The notes below the pieces were generated by a model that was not told the DNA's origin, did not search any database, and was given only the letters and a program-made list of their open reading frames with translations. A DNA stretch of 64,000 bases from Streptomyces sp. TLI_171. GTDB lineage: Bacteria > Actinomycetota > Actinomycetes > Streptomycetales > Streptomycetaceae. How positions within the stretch are numbered: position 1 is the stretch's first letter; every line of letters begins with the position of its first letter. A program made the position numbers and the translations under genes. The DNA lies in NCBI RefSeq assembly GCF_003610255.1, contig NZ_RAPS01000001.1, positions 1,922,001 to 1,986,000 of the forward strand. Direction: 5' to 3'. Shown piece after piece: positions 34,488 through 41,882 of the stretch.

Positions 34488-35531
34488 ATGACCTCCCCCA
34501 CCCCCGCCTCGCTCGGCTTCCGGATGCCCGCCGAATGGCATCCGCACCAGCGCACCTGGATGGCGTTCCCCACCGCCAACCCGACCTTCGACGGCGCCGA
34601 GCAGCTGGACGCCGCCCGCCGCGCCTGGGCCGAGGTCGCCAACACCGTCGTCCGGTACGAGCCGGTCACGCTGGTGGTCAACACCGGTGAGACCGAGCAG
34701 GCCCGGCCGTACCTCTCCGCCGAGGTGGAGATCGTCGAGCGGCCGCTCGACGACGCCTGGATGCGCGACATCGGCCCGTCCTTCCTGATCGACGACCAGG
34801 GCGAACTGGCCGCCGCGGACTGGGTGTTCAACGGCTGGGGCGCGCAGTCCTGGGCCCGCTGGGACCACGACCAGCACATCGCCGAGCACGTCTCGGAGCT
34901 GACCGGGGTGCGGCGCTTCGCCTCCCGGCTGATCAACGAGGGCGGCGGCATCCACGTGGACGGCGAGGGCACCGTGCTGCTCACCGACACGGTGCAGCTC
35001 GGCGAGGGCCGCAACGCCGACTGGACCCGGGAGCAGGTCGAGGCCGAGCTGCACGCCCACCTGGGCACCAGCAAGGCGATCTGGCTGCCGCGCGGACTGA
35101 CCCGCGACTACGACGAGTTCGGCACTCGCGGCCACATCGACATCGTCGCCTCCTTCGTCCGCCCCGGCACCGTGGTGGTGCACTCCCAGCCCGACCCGGC
35201 GCACCCCGACCACGCCGTCTGCCAGGAGCTCGCGGAGATCCTGCGGTCCGCCACCGACGCCCGCGGCCGGACCCTGGAGGTCATCGAACTCCCGGCCCCC
35301 ACCGTGCTGTTCGACGAGGACGGCGAGCCGGTCGACTACTCCTACATCAACCACTACGTGGCCAACGGCGTGGTCGTGCTCTGCGCGTTCGACGACCCGC
35401 GCGACGAGCAGGCGAAGGCGATCCTGGAGAAGGCCTACCCCGGCCGCACCGTGGAGCTGGTCGACGCCCGCGAGATCTTCGCCAACGGCGGCGGCATCCA
35501 CTGCATCACCCAGCAGCAGCCCCGGGCCTGA
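34488..35531 (+). CDS. aguA: Agmatine deiminase
   Basis: The 347-residue protein belongs to the agmatine deiminase/peptidyl-arginine deiminase superfamily, which converts agmatine to N-carbamoylputrescine and ammonia. Characteristic motifs are 'EWHPHQRTWMAFP' at the N terminus, 'DDAWMRDIGPSF' with the substrate-guanidinium acid, 'INEGGGIHVDGEGTVL', 'GHIDIVASFV' with the catalytic His, and 'NGGGIHCITQQQP' with the nucleophile Cys339. It is the third gene of the ureAB-ureC-aguA group, 31 bases after ureC. The usual partner AguB (N-carbamoylputrescine amidohydrolase) is not present in the window. Confidence 0.92.
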   Translation: MTSPTPASLGFRMPAEWHPHQRTWMAFPTANPTFDGAEQLDAARRAWAEVANTVVRYEPVTLVVNTGETEQARPYLSAEVEIVERPLDDAWMRDIGPSFLIDDQGELAAADWVFNGWGAQSWARWDHDQHIAEHVSELTGVRRFASRLINEGGGIHVDGEGTVLLTDTVQLGEGRNADWTREQVEAELHAHLGTSKAIWLPRGLTRDYDEFGTRGHIDIVASFVRPGTVVVHSQPDPAHPDHAVCQELAEILRSATDARGRTLEVIELPAPTVLFDEDGEPVDYSYINHYVANGVVVLCAFDDPRDEQAKAILEKAYPGRTVELVDAREIFANGGGIHCITQQQPRA

Positions 35532-35541
35532 CGGAGCGCCT

Positions 35542-35572
35542 GCCCCCGGCCCGCCGCGACGGGACCGGGGGC
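35542..35572. terminator. Bidirectional terminator between aguA and the SGNH hydrolase
   Basis: GCCCCCGG pairs with CCGGGGGC, with an inner CCCG/CGGG stem, in the 49-base gap between convergent stops. Confidence 0.75.
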
Positions 35573-35580
35573 GGGGGTCG

Positions 35581-36426
35581 TCAACCGGAGCACAGCGCGG
35601 ACTGCGGGACCGGCGTGGGCAACGGGTCCACGCCGGCCCGGGTGATGCCGTCGGCGGACAGCAGCGGGGCCATGCAGCGCCACCACACCCACGCCATGTA
35701 GCGGTAGCCGGTGTCGTTGGGGTGCAGGCCGTCCCCCAGCGCGCCGGACGGCACGGCGGCACTCAGCCGGGCCAGTGACACCCGGGGACCGGCCGCTGCG
35801 ACGACCGCGGGCAGCATCGCGTCGAAGCGCTGGACCGCCGCCGAGGCGATGTCGTTCGTGGTGCCGTACCACGGCGGGATCACGTCACCGACGACGACCC
35901 GCACGGTCGGGGCGGCCGCCAGGATCCGGCCCAGCAGAGCCGACATGCGGTCAGCCATGGTCTGCGCGGAGGCCCCTTGCCTCGCGTCGTTCACGCCCGC
36001 GTGCAGCAGCACCACGTCCGGCCGTGCGGCCGCCATCCAGCCGTCGATCTGCGACGTCAGCTCGTCGATCCGCCAACCGGAATGCCCCTCGTTGATCGGG
36101 TTCGGCTCCTGGCCGGACCGTTGCGAGCCGACGTAGGTCGCGGTGTAGATCTGCTGAACGTCCACCAGGTAGCGTGCCAGGTCCCACCGGTACGCGTCCC
36201 CGGTCGAGGAGCCGACACCAGCCGTGATCGAGTCGCCCAGCGGCATGATCCGCAGGTGCTGGCTCAGGTCGAGCGGCGGGAGCGCCTGCGCGGACGATGC
36301 TGCGGACGGCAGCGAATTGCCGACGAGGAGCGCCAGGGCGAGCGCACAGGCGAGCGAGCCTGCAGCCACCCGGGATCGGCGGCGCCACGCCGACGTGCGG
36401 GTACCCGGTGGAAGCAAGTCGGTCAT
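35581..36426 (-). CDS. Secreted SGNH/GDSL hydrolase
   Basis: The 281-residue protein has a Sec signal (Arg-rich 'AWRRRSRVAAG', long Ala/Leu core, cleavage near 'ASSAQA'). All four SGNH blocks are visible: the nucleophile in 'MPLGDSITAGVGSS', Gly in 'EGHSGWRIDEL', Asn in 'LLHAGVNDARQG', and the Asp-His pair in 'LGDGLHPNDTGYRYMA'. Extracellular members act as lipases, esterases or polysaccharide deacetylases. The length and 'YVGSQRSGQEPNPINEGHSGW' resemble carbohydrate-esterase-type streptomycete proteins. It is monocistronic. Confidence 0.9.
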   Translation of the reverse strand: MTDLLPPGTRTSAWRRRSRVAAGSLACALALALLVGNSLPSAASSAQALPPLDLSQHLRIMPLGDSITAGVGSSTGDAYRWDLARYLVDVQQIYTATYVGSQRSGQEPNPINEGHSGWRIDELTSQIDGWMAAARPDVVLLHAGVNDARQGASAQTMADRMSALLGRILAAAPTVRVVVGDVIPPWYGTTNDIASAAVQRFDAMLPAVVAAAGPRVSLARLSAAVPSGALGDGLHPNDTGYRYMAWVWWRCMAPLLSADGITRAGVDPLPTPVPQSALCSG

Positions 36427-36956
36427 GGCGGCCTCCAGTCATGCTGAACTCCCCGCGCTCGGCAGGTTCAGGGGGAACATGTGGGTGGTGCGACCGACGA
36501 CGGCGCCACCGCGCTACGCACCCGCACCCAGGGCATGCCGAAGGTGGGGAGCAGCGGGCAGCGTGGAACGACCGCGGGGGCGGCGCGCGGGCGCACGGAG
36601 GGGGTGACAGCGGCGGGGGCGACCAGCAGCAGGTGCAGGTGGCCGAATTGCGACAGACAGATCCGATGCCACTGACTGCCCGTCAGTGACCGCCGTCGCC
36701 GGTATGACCTATATGCCCGCCGTTCCGTCCCCCCAACACCGGCAACGACGGCAGGGTCGAGAACGGGCCGTACCCCAGCTGCAACATCACCGCGACGGTC
36801 ATTCCGGATCCGTACCCGGTCGCGCGCCGACGTGCCGTCAGAACCCCACCCGGTACACCGAAAAGCCCATGACCTTCGACCATTCCGGTGCCTGACGCCC
36901 CAGGGGCGGGCGACCGGCCTCGGCCCTGCCGGACGGGCCGTCAAGAGGGGGCGCGC
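36427..36956. other. 530-base region with no confident gene
   Basis: The stretch upstream of the SGNH hydrolase lacks a frame with sustained coding bias. A short leftward frame (36683-36802) is listed separately. The region presumably holds the hydrolase promoter; no palindrome of note was seen. Confidence 0.4.
36683..36802 (-). CDS. Possible 39-residue peptide
   Basis: A leftward ATG at 36802 is preceded by GGATCCGGA and opens a 39-codon frame. It begins 'MTVAVMLQLGYGPFSTLPSL' and ends in a Gly/His-rich tail 'GGHIGHTGDGGH'. Third positions are moderately G/C-rich, with some rare codons (ATA). The shape recalls small secreted or precursor peptides, but no modification or export gene adjoins, so this is only a candidate. 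Confidence 0.25.
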   Translation of the reverse strand: MTVAVMLQLGYGPFSTLPSLPVLGGRNGGHIGHTGDGGH

Positions 36957-37169
36957 TCAGCGCCAGTGGCCCTCCTCCTCGTGCAGCAGGCCCTGGCGGC
37001 GCCGTTCGGCCATCGCGGCGACGGTGCCGGTCAGGAACACGTCCCAGCAGTCCTGGTCCAGTGTCGGCGTGCGGTCCGTCCCGGACGTGCAGCGCGGGCA
37101 GGCCCGGCACGGCCGGTACCGGTAGTCCGGACTGCCCGGGCGCGGGCCCGGCGGCTGGTCGGTGGTCAC
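36957..37169 (-). CDS. Small Cys-containing hypothetical protein
   Basis: The 70-residue product contains 'CRACPRCTSG' (C-x2-C-x2-C, residues about 21-27) and one further Cys in 'LDQDCWDVFLTGTVAAMAE', suggesting a metal-binding or redox site. Its ATG overlaps the stop of the preceding leftward gene by four bases (ATGA), so the two are translationally coupled. It is divergent from the GntR regulator. Function unknown. Confidence 0.65.
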   Translation of the reverse strand: MTTDQPPGPRPGSPDYRYRPCRACPRCTSGTDRTPTLDQDCWDVFLTGTVAAMAERRRQGLLHEEEGHWR

Positions 37170-37399
37170 GACTCCTCCTCGATCTGCGCCCAGACGACGG
37201 TCTCCCCGTCGGCGGTCACGGAGCCCCAGCGGTCGGCGGTGCGCAGTGCCTGGAGCAGTTCGCTCCAGCTCGGCGCGTCGTCCGGCGGACAGGGGATGCT
37301 GATCCGCGTGCTGCCGACGGCCAGCCGTACATCCGCCCGGACCCCGGTGGCCCGTTCGATCGCCGTCCGCAGGTCGGACGCGCGCGTGCTGATCTGCAC
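37166..37399 (-). CDS. Small hypothetical protein, first gene of a two-gene unit
   Basis: The 77-residue protein reads 'VQISTRASDLRTAIERATG' then 'VRLAVGSTRISIPCPP' and 'SWSELLQALRTADRWGSV', a regular alpha/beta pattern with 'VTADGETVVWAQIEEE' at the end. Starts at GTG 37417, 37402 or 37399 are possible. I prefer 37399, since GGGGG lies four bases upstream and none is seen before 37417. The stop overlaps the next gene's ATG. It is divergent from gntR and probably under its control. Function unknown. Confidence 0.6.
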   Translation of the reverse strand: MQISTRASDLRTAIERATGVRADVRLAVGSTRISIPCPPDDAPSWSELLQALRTADRWGSVTADGETVVWAQIEEES

Positions 37400-37427
37400 C
37401 ACTCCCCCAGAGTACACATAGGGCTAC

Positions 37428-37443
37428 ACTCTACACGTAGAGT
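37428..37443. promoter_or_regulatory. Palindrome in the gntR divergent promoter (putative GntR operator)
   Basis: ACTCTAC-ac-GTAGAGT has perfect 7-bp arms. Three direct copies of TACAC begin at 37413, 37425 and 37432. The site lies between the divergent gntR and small-gene starts, in an AT-rich patch. GntR/HutC proteins usually bind such short dyads at their own promoter. Confidence 0.65.
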
Positions 37444-37504
37444 AGTGCCGCGAGAGATACTGTGTCACCGATCGGCCGGACCGCACACCTTTCGGAGGAC
37501 GTCC

Positions 37505-38266
37505 ATGACCGCCAGCGGGCCCTCCGCGTACCTGCAGGTGGCCGAGCAGATCCGCGACCGGATCGCCGCGGGCGAGTACCCACCGGGCAGTCAACTCCCG
37601 TCCCTGGCCGACCTGCAGGCCGAGTACGGCTACTCGCACGGGGTCGGCCAGTCCGCGTACCGGCTGCTGGAGCAGGAGGGCGTGGTGCGCGCCAAACAGG
37701 GCCGCGGCTACTTCGTCCGCACCCAGGAACCGCGCCGCACCCTGGTCCGCCGCAGCACCGGCGAAGGAACGCCCGGGCCGGACACCGCCGGCCTCGCCGA
37801 GCAGGGCGTCACCGCCACCTGGCGCAGCCAGTCCACCACCGAGGCCGCCACCGCCGAGATCGCCGAACGCCTGGCCGTCGAGGCCGGCGACCCGGTGATG
37901 CACACCTCCTACGTCCACCTCGCCGACGGCGAACCGGCGTACCTCGCCGAGTCCTGGGAGCCGATGGCCGTCACCGGCCAGGCCCTGATCGTGCTGCCCG
38001 AAGCCGGACCGCACGCCGGCCTCGGCGTCGCCGCCCGGATGGCCGTGATCGGCATCGAGGTCGGCGAACCCGTCGAACGCCTCACCGCCCGCGTCCTCAC
38101 CCGCGCCGAGGCCCAGACCCTCGGCCTGCTCCCCGGCGCGCCCGCCCTCGCCATCCGCCGCACCCACTACGACCGGGCCACCGGCCGGCCCGTCGAGACC
38201 GCCGACCTGGTGCTGCCCGGCGAACGCTGGAGCGCCGAGTACGGCCGACCGCCGGTCCGGAACTGA
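37505..38266 (+). CDS. GntR-family (HutC subfamily) regulator
   Basis: The 253-residue protein has an N-terminal GntR winged helix ('YLQVAEQIRDRIAAGEYPPG', 'LPSLADLQAEYGYSHGV', 'AYRLLEQEGVVRAKQGRGYFV', residues 8-72). A C-terminal UTRA ligand domain (about 95-250) carries 'VMHTSYVHLADGEPAYLAESWEP' and 'RRTHYDRATGRPVETADLVLPGERW'. GGAGG lies six bases before the ATG. HutC-type regulators respond to small metabolites such as urocanate, sugars or nucleotides. The divergent palindrome suggests autoregulation and control of the two small leftward genes. Similar proteins regulate conjugative elements (KorSA), but no other element genes are seen here. Confidence 0.9.
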   Translation: MTASGPSAYLQVAEQIRDRIAAGEYPPGSQLPSLADLQAEYGYSHGVGQSAYRLLEQEGVVRAKQGRGYFVRTQEPRRTLVRRSTGEGTPGPDTAGLAEQGVTATWRSQSTTEAATAEIAERLAVEAGDPVMHTSYVHLADGEPAYLAESWEPMAVTGQALIVLPEAGPHAGLGVAARMAVIGIEVGEPVERLTARVLTRAEAQTLGLLPGAPALAIRRTHYDRATGRPVETADLVLPGERWSAEYGRPPVRN

Positions 38267-38396
38267 CGCCGCGCCGGCAAGCCCGGGCGGATCTCCGCAC
38301 GCTCGCCGGACGTGCGCCGGACGCGCCACTTCCGACTGACACCCCGTCACACCCCGCGGACGGGCGCGCCCCGCCGCTGCGCGGTGTGATGGAGCC

Positions 38397-38558
38397 ATGA
38401 CCACCACCCCGCTCGACGAACTCACCGACGAACTGCTCCGCCTCGCCCCCGGACTCGACCGCGAACAGGCCGCCGCACTGCTGCGCAAGGCCTACCGGGC
38501 CGGCCTCGCCGACGGACGCCACGAAACCGCCGAAGGACGCGAACACACCGGCTGGTGA
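38397..38558 (+). CDS. Small hypothetical protein (53 residues)
   Basis: An ATG at 38397, preceded by GGAG, opens a 54-codon frame with strong G/C third-position bias. The product begins 'MTTTPLDELTDELLRLAPGL' and continues as a charged helix ('REQAAALLRKAYRAGLADGRHE'). It is predicted to be mostly helical and soluble. It sits between gntR and tetR in the same direction, 61 bases before the tetR start. Function unknown. Confidence 0.6.
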   Translation: MTTTPLDELTDELLRLAPGLDREQAAALLRKAYRAGLADGRHETAEGREHTGW

Positions 38559-38619
38559 CCACCCCGCCCACCCCGTGCGCGACACTGGACCCCGGACAGC
38601 ACCACACCGAGGAGAGCGG

Positions 38620-39213
38620 ATGGCCCAGCCACGCACCCGCCGGCCGGCCCGCCCCCGCGAAGAGGTCTACGCCGCCGCCCGCGCCGCCATCGCCGAACAC
38701 GGCCTCGCCCGCCTCACCATGGCCGGCCTCGGCAAACAGCTCCAGATGAGCGCCGGCCACCTCCTCTACTACTTCGGCAGCAAGGACCAGCTGCTGCTGG
38801 AGACCCTCCGCTGGAGCGAGGCCCAGCTCGGGGAGATCCGCACCCGCGAACTCGCCCGCCCCGGGGTGCCCGCGCTCGAACGGCTGGCCCGCTACACCGA
38901 GCTCTACCTCCCGGAGGGCCCCGGCGACCCGCGCTGGATCCTGTGGATCGAGGTGTGGAGCCGCTCCCCCGAGACCGCCGAACTCCGCCGCGGCCAACTC
39001 GACATCGAAGCCCCCTGGCAGGACGACCTCACCACCCTCCTCGCCGACGGCCTCACCCCCGCCGCCCTCGCCCCCGCCCGGGCCACCCAGCTCCGCGCCC
39101 TCCTCGACGGCCTCGCCATCCCCCTCGCCATCGGCCTCCCCGGCACCACCCGCCACGCCGCCCTCACCCACGCCACCTCAGCCGCCCAGGCCCTCCTGAG
39201 CACCCCCGGCTGA
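38620..39213 (+). CDS. TetR-family regulator
   Basis: The 197-residue protein has the TetR helix-turn-helix: 'VYAAARAAIAEHGLARLTMAGLGKQLQMSAGHLLYYFGSKDQLL' spans residues about 15-60 and includes the diagnostic Y-F-x-S/N-K end of the recognition region. The rest is a helical ligand/dimer domain ('LERLARYTELYLPEGPGDPRW', 'LRALLDGLAIPLAIGLPG'). GGAGAG precedes the ATG. No divergent gene adjoins, so its targets are not evident; a TetR-type palindrome lies before ureAB, 6.7 kb away. Confidence 0.9.
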   Translation: MAQPRTRRPARPREEVYAAARAAIAEHGLARLTMAGLGKQLQMSAGHLLYYFGSKDQLLLETLRWSEAQLGEIRTRELARPGVPALERLARYTELYLPEGPGDPRWILWIEVWSRSPETAELRRGQLDIEAPWQDDLTTLLADGLTPAALAPARATQLRALLDGLAIPLAIGLPGTTRHAALTHATSAAQALLSTPG

Positions 39214-39242
39214 GACCTCCCCCGCCGCGGAGGCGGTCCGCG

Positions 39243-40931
39243 CTATTCGGTCCAGACGGCGGCCGCCGTGCGGTCGTCGGCGTAGCCCTTGGCCCGGACC
39301 TGGATCTGGCGGAGGAAGTCGACGGTGCCCGGGGGGTGGGGGTGGGCCCAGTGGCTGGAGAGGAAGTGGGCCACCGCGGGTTCCTCCGCGATGGGGGCGG
39401 CCAGGCCCGGGGTGCAGAGCAGCAGGATGTCGCCGGAGGTAGCGGGGACCAGGCGGAACCGGAACGGGCGGGGCGTGGGCATCGCGGCCGGCGGCAGGGG
39501 CGGTTGGCCGTCGGGGTGGTGCAGCAGCCGCGCCGCGTACGCGTCGATCCAGTGGCCGGAGCGCAGCAGGTAGAGGCCGCCGGGGCCGGTGCCGAACGCG
39601 GCGCGGTGGGTGGCCGCCGGGTCGGTGGACATCAGCAGGCAGTGCAGCGAGGCGGTCTCCTCGGGCGGCAGTTCGGAGTTCTCCGGGTCCTCGGTCTCGG
39701 CCGCGCTGCGCAGCCGCGCCGCGGCCTGCAGGGCGATCCGCTGGAGGCCGTAGCGGAGCCGGTCCCGGGCCCCGGTGCGCAGGTCGGCGGCGAGTTCGGC
39801 CCGGCTGCGCCCGATCGCCGCGGCGAGCTGCCGGGTGGCGTCCGCGGCGGCGGCGGATCCCCACTGGGCGTTGGCGCGGCGCGCGGGTGCGGCCAGCACG
39901 GTGAGCACCAGCGCGTCCTCGGCGTCGCCGAACCGGACGGTGAGCAGCGCGTCCCGCCGGGGTTCGCCCCGGTAGCGGGCGGAGTCGCCGCGGATCGACA
40001 CCGCGCGCAGCGTGGTGGCCGCGAACTGGGCGCCGTCGATGGCGGTGTCGGGCACCACGGCCGTCAGCCCGGCCGGGTCGGCGGGGGCGAGCGCGGTGGG
40101 CTCGGCCTCGTACGTGGGGGGCCGCTCGCCGACGTGCGGAACGGCGGGCGTCTCGGGGCGCCCCCGCCAGGGCGCGGCCCGCTCCGGCTGCGCCGCCACC
40201 GCCTCGGGCTCCGGCTGCAGCTGCGGTTCGAAGACCGCCGGCGGGGGCCCGGGCTCCGGCTGCGGCGCCACCGCCTCGGGCTCCGGCTGCAGCTGCGGTT
40301 CGAAGACCACCGGCGCGGCCCGCTCCGGCTGCGGCGCCACCGCCTCGGGCTCCGGCTGCAGCTGCGGTTCGAAGACCGCCGGCGCGGCCCGCTCCGGCTG
40401 CGCCGCCACCGCCTCGGGCTCCGGCTGCAGCTGCAGTTCGAAGACCACCGGCGCGGGCCCGGGCTCCGAGTGCGGTTCGAAGGCCACCCGCTCCGGCTCC
40501 TGCCCCGGCTGCGGTTCGAAGGCCAGCGGCGCGGCCTCGGGCTCGGGACCGGGCGGAGCAGGCGGAGCAGGCGGAGCAGCCTCGGGCTCGGGTGGGAGCG
40601 TCGGCAGGTCGGCCAGCGTCGGGGTGGGCTCGGCGGGCTTGCCGAGCTCGGGCCAGGCGGCCGCGGCCCAGCTGCGCGGCGACGGCCCGGGCACCGGCTC
40701 GTCCTCCGCCGCCGGGACCGGCTCGGGGGTCGGCTCCGGAGCCGGCTCGGCGTCGACGGGGGTGCGCTGCGGGCCGATCAGGCCGGCCGCGGTGGTGAAC
40801 CAGTCGTCCACGGTGCCGGCGTCGGCGGTGGCGGCGGGAGTGTCGGGGAGGGTGCCGGCGGGGCCCGCGTAGACGGTGTGCCACCAGGCGTCGTCGGGGC
40901 GGGGTCGGCCTGGTGCGCCCTGCTCGTTCAA
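39243..40931 (-). CDS. Degenerate PP2C-like protein with Pro/Glu repeat region
   Basis: The 562-residue protein starts at TTG 40931, which has AGGAG upstream. Residues about 50-260 are Pro/Glu/Ala-rich and include about four 23-residue repeats of the type VVFEPQLQPEPEAVAPQPER. The C-terminal 270 residues align with PP2C-type phosphatases, but metal sites are lost: the usual 'VADGxG' segment reads 'TVLAAPARR', and the 'TDG' motif is 'TPG' (507-509). 'ADDRTAAAVW' at the C terminus is kept. I read it as a pseudophosphatase, perhaps a binding partner in Ser/Thr kinase signalling. It is monocistronic. Confidence 0.75.
   Translation of the reverse strand: MNEQGAPGRPRPDDAWWHTVYAGPAGTLPDTPAATADAGTVDDWFTTAAGLIGPQRTPVDAEPAPEPTPEPVPAAEDEPVPGPSPRSWAAAAWPELGKPAEPTPTLADLPTLPPEPEAAPPAPPAPPGPEPEAAPLAFEPQPGQEPERVAFEPHSEPGPAPVVFELQLQPEPEAVAAQPERAAPAVFEPQLQPEPEAVAPQPERAAPVVFEPQLQPEPEAVAPQPEPGPPPAVFEPQLQPEPEAVAAQPERAAPWRGRPETPAVPHVGERPPTYEAEPTALAPADPAGLTAVVPDTAIDGAQFAATTLRAVSIRGDSARYRGEPRRDALLTVRFGDAEDALVLTVLAAPARRANAQWGSAAAADATRQLAAAIGRSRAELAADLRTGARDRLRYGLQRIALQAAARLRSAAETEDPENSELPPEETASLHCLLMSTDPAATHRAAFGTGPGGLYLLRSGHWIDAYAARLLHHPDGQPPLPPAAMPTPRPFRFRLVPATSGDILLLCTPGLAAPIAEEPAVAHFLSSHWAHPHPPGTVDFLRQIQVRAKGYADDRTAAAVWTE
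40201..40467 (-). repeat. Tandem 69/72-bp in-frame repeats
   Basis: Units sharing GCCTCGGGCTCCGGCTGCAG begin at 40201, 40273, 40342 and 40411 (spacings 72, 69 and 69). They encode the 23-residue Pro/Glu repeats of the PP2C-like protein. High similarity between copies suggests recent expansion or recombination. Confidence 0.9.
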
Positions 40932-41184
40932 CTGACCGCTCCTGATCCGTGAGGGTGCCGGACGTCACGTCATTGTCCCGAAGCCCAACGACGGTGTCCG
41001 GGATTCGGAACATCGCGCGGACAGCCGTGGAGAGGTTCCGGCCACGGGGGTCGCGGCGCGGGGCCGGGGCCCGGTGGACGGGCCCCAGCAGGGGCTTCGG
41101 GCCCGGCGGGAATGGGCGTCTGCCCGGAAACTGGGAGCCCAAGGGGGGCATCGCTTCACCCGATCGGCTGATTAATATGTGCGC

Positions 41185-41772
41185 ATGGCCGCGCCTGGAT
41201 CTCGTGATCGGCACCGGGGAGGGACCGCGATCGCGGTGCTCCGCCCGGTGGCGGTGCTGTGGTCCCTGCTGCTGGCCGCCCTGCTGGCGCTGCTCCCGTG
41301 CGCGGCCGGCGCCCGCACGCTGAGCGGCCCGCCCGCGGGCCCGCAGTCCGGCCGGCTCGCGCCGGGTTCCGGCCCGGCCGTCCAGGGCCCGTCCGCCGAG
41401 GCCGCGACGGCCGTCGAGGCCACCGGGTCCGCCGAGGCCACCGGGTCGTCCGCCCCGGTCACCCCCGTCGCGGACCGCTCCGGCGCGCCGCGCCCGGCGC
41501 ACCACGCGCCGGCGGTGGCGGTGGACTCCCAGGGGTCGCCGTACGTCTGGTGCGCGGTGGACGGTTCCGGTCCGCTGCCCGGCCACGGCTGCTCCGACCA
41601 CGCCTTCTGCGGCCCGCAGTCGCACCTGCCGAACGCGCCCCCGCAGCCCGGCACGGTCGTCCTGCCGCGGTTGATCGCCCCGGCCGCGTCGGCCGCCGCC
41701 GAGGCGTGCGCCGTCGGGTCAGGGCCGCACCACGCGCCCGACCTGCACGTGCTCCAGGTTCACCGGTCCTGA
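41185..41772 (+). CDS. Secreted or membrane-anchored hypothetical protein
   Basis: The product (195 residues from ATG 41185) has an N-terminal hydrophobic segment 'PVAVLWSLLLAALLALLPCAAGA', a low-complexity Ala/Thr/Ser middle, and a small Cys/His-containing region 'WCAVDGSGPLPGHGCSDHAFCGP'. The C-terminal part is hydrophobic with 'GPHHAPDLHVLQV'. GTG 41179 is an alternative start. A TAATAT stretch six bases before the ATG suggests a leaderless transcript. It precedes DUF3105 and DUF305 genes in the same direction and may act with them outside the membrane; the Cys/His content would allow metal binding. Function unknown. Confidence 0.6.
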   Translation: MAAPGSRDRHRGGTAIAVLRPVAVLWSLLLAALLALLPCAAGARTLSGPPAGPQSGRLAPGSGPAVQGPSAEAATAVEATGSAEATGSSAPVTPVADRSGAPRPAHHAPAVAVDSQGSPYVWCAVDGSGPLPGHGCSDHAFCGPQSHLPNAPPQPGTVVLPRLIAPAASAAAEACAVGSGPHHAPDLHVLQVHRS

Positions 41773-41882
41773 GCGGAACCCACCGCCGACCGACGCCCCC
41801 GGCTGGGGAGGTCGGCGGCTCCGCTGCCCCCAACACACCGCAGACCGCCGTGCTCGCCACGACGGGGACAAGGAAGACATCC

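Noticed and set aside
36468..36944. Long leftward frame in the gap upstream of the SGNH hydrolase
   Set aside because: Composition is that of random GC-rich sequence (Arg/Pro/Val), without motif or start signal.
36957..38266. Integrated conjugative element around the KorSA-like GntR gene
   Set aside because: No integrase, excisionase, replication or TraB gene, no tRNA and no direct repeat ends were seen; the DUF2637 gene is 9 kb away and such genes are common in chromosomes.
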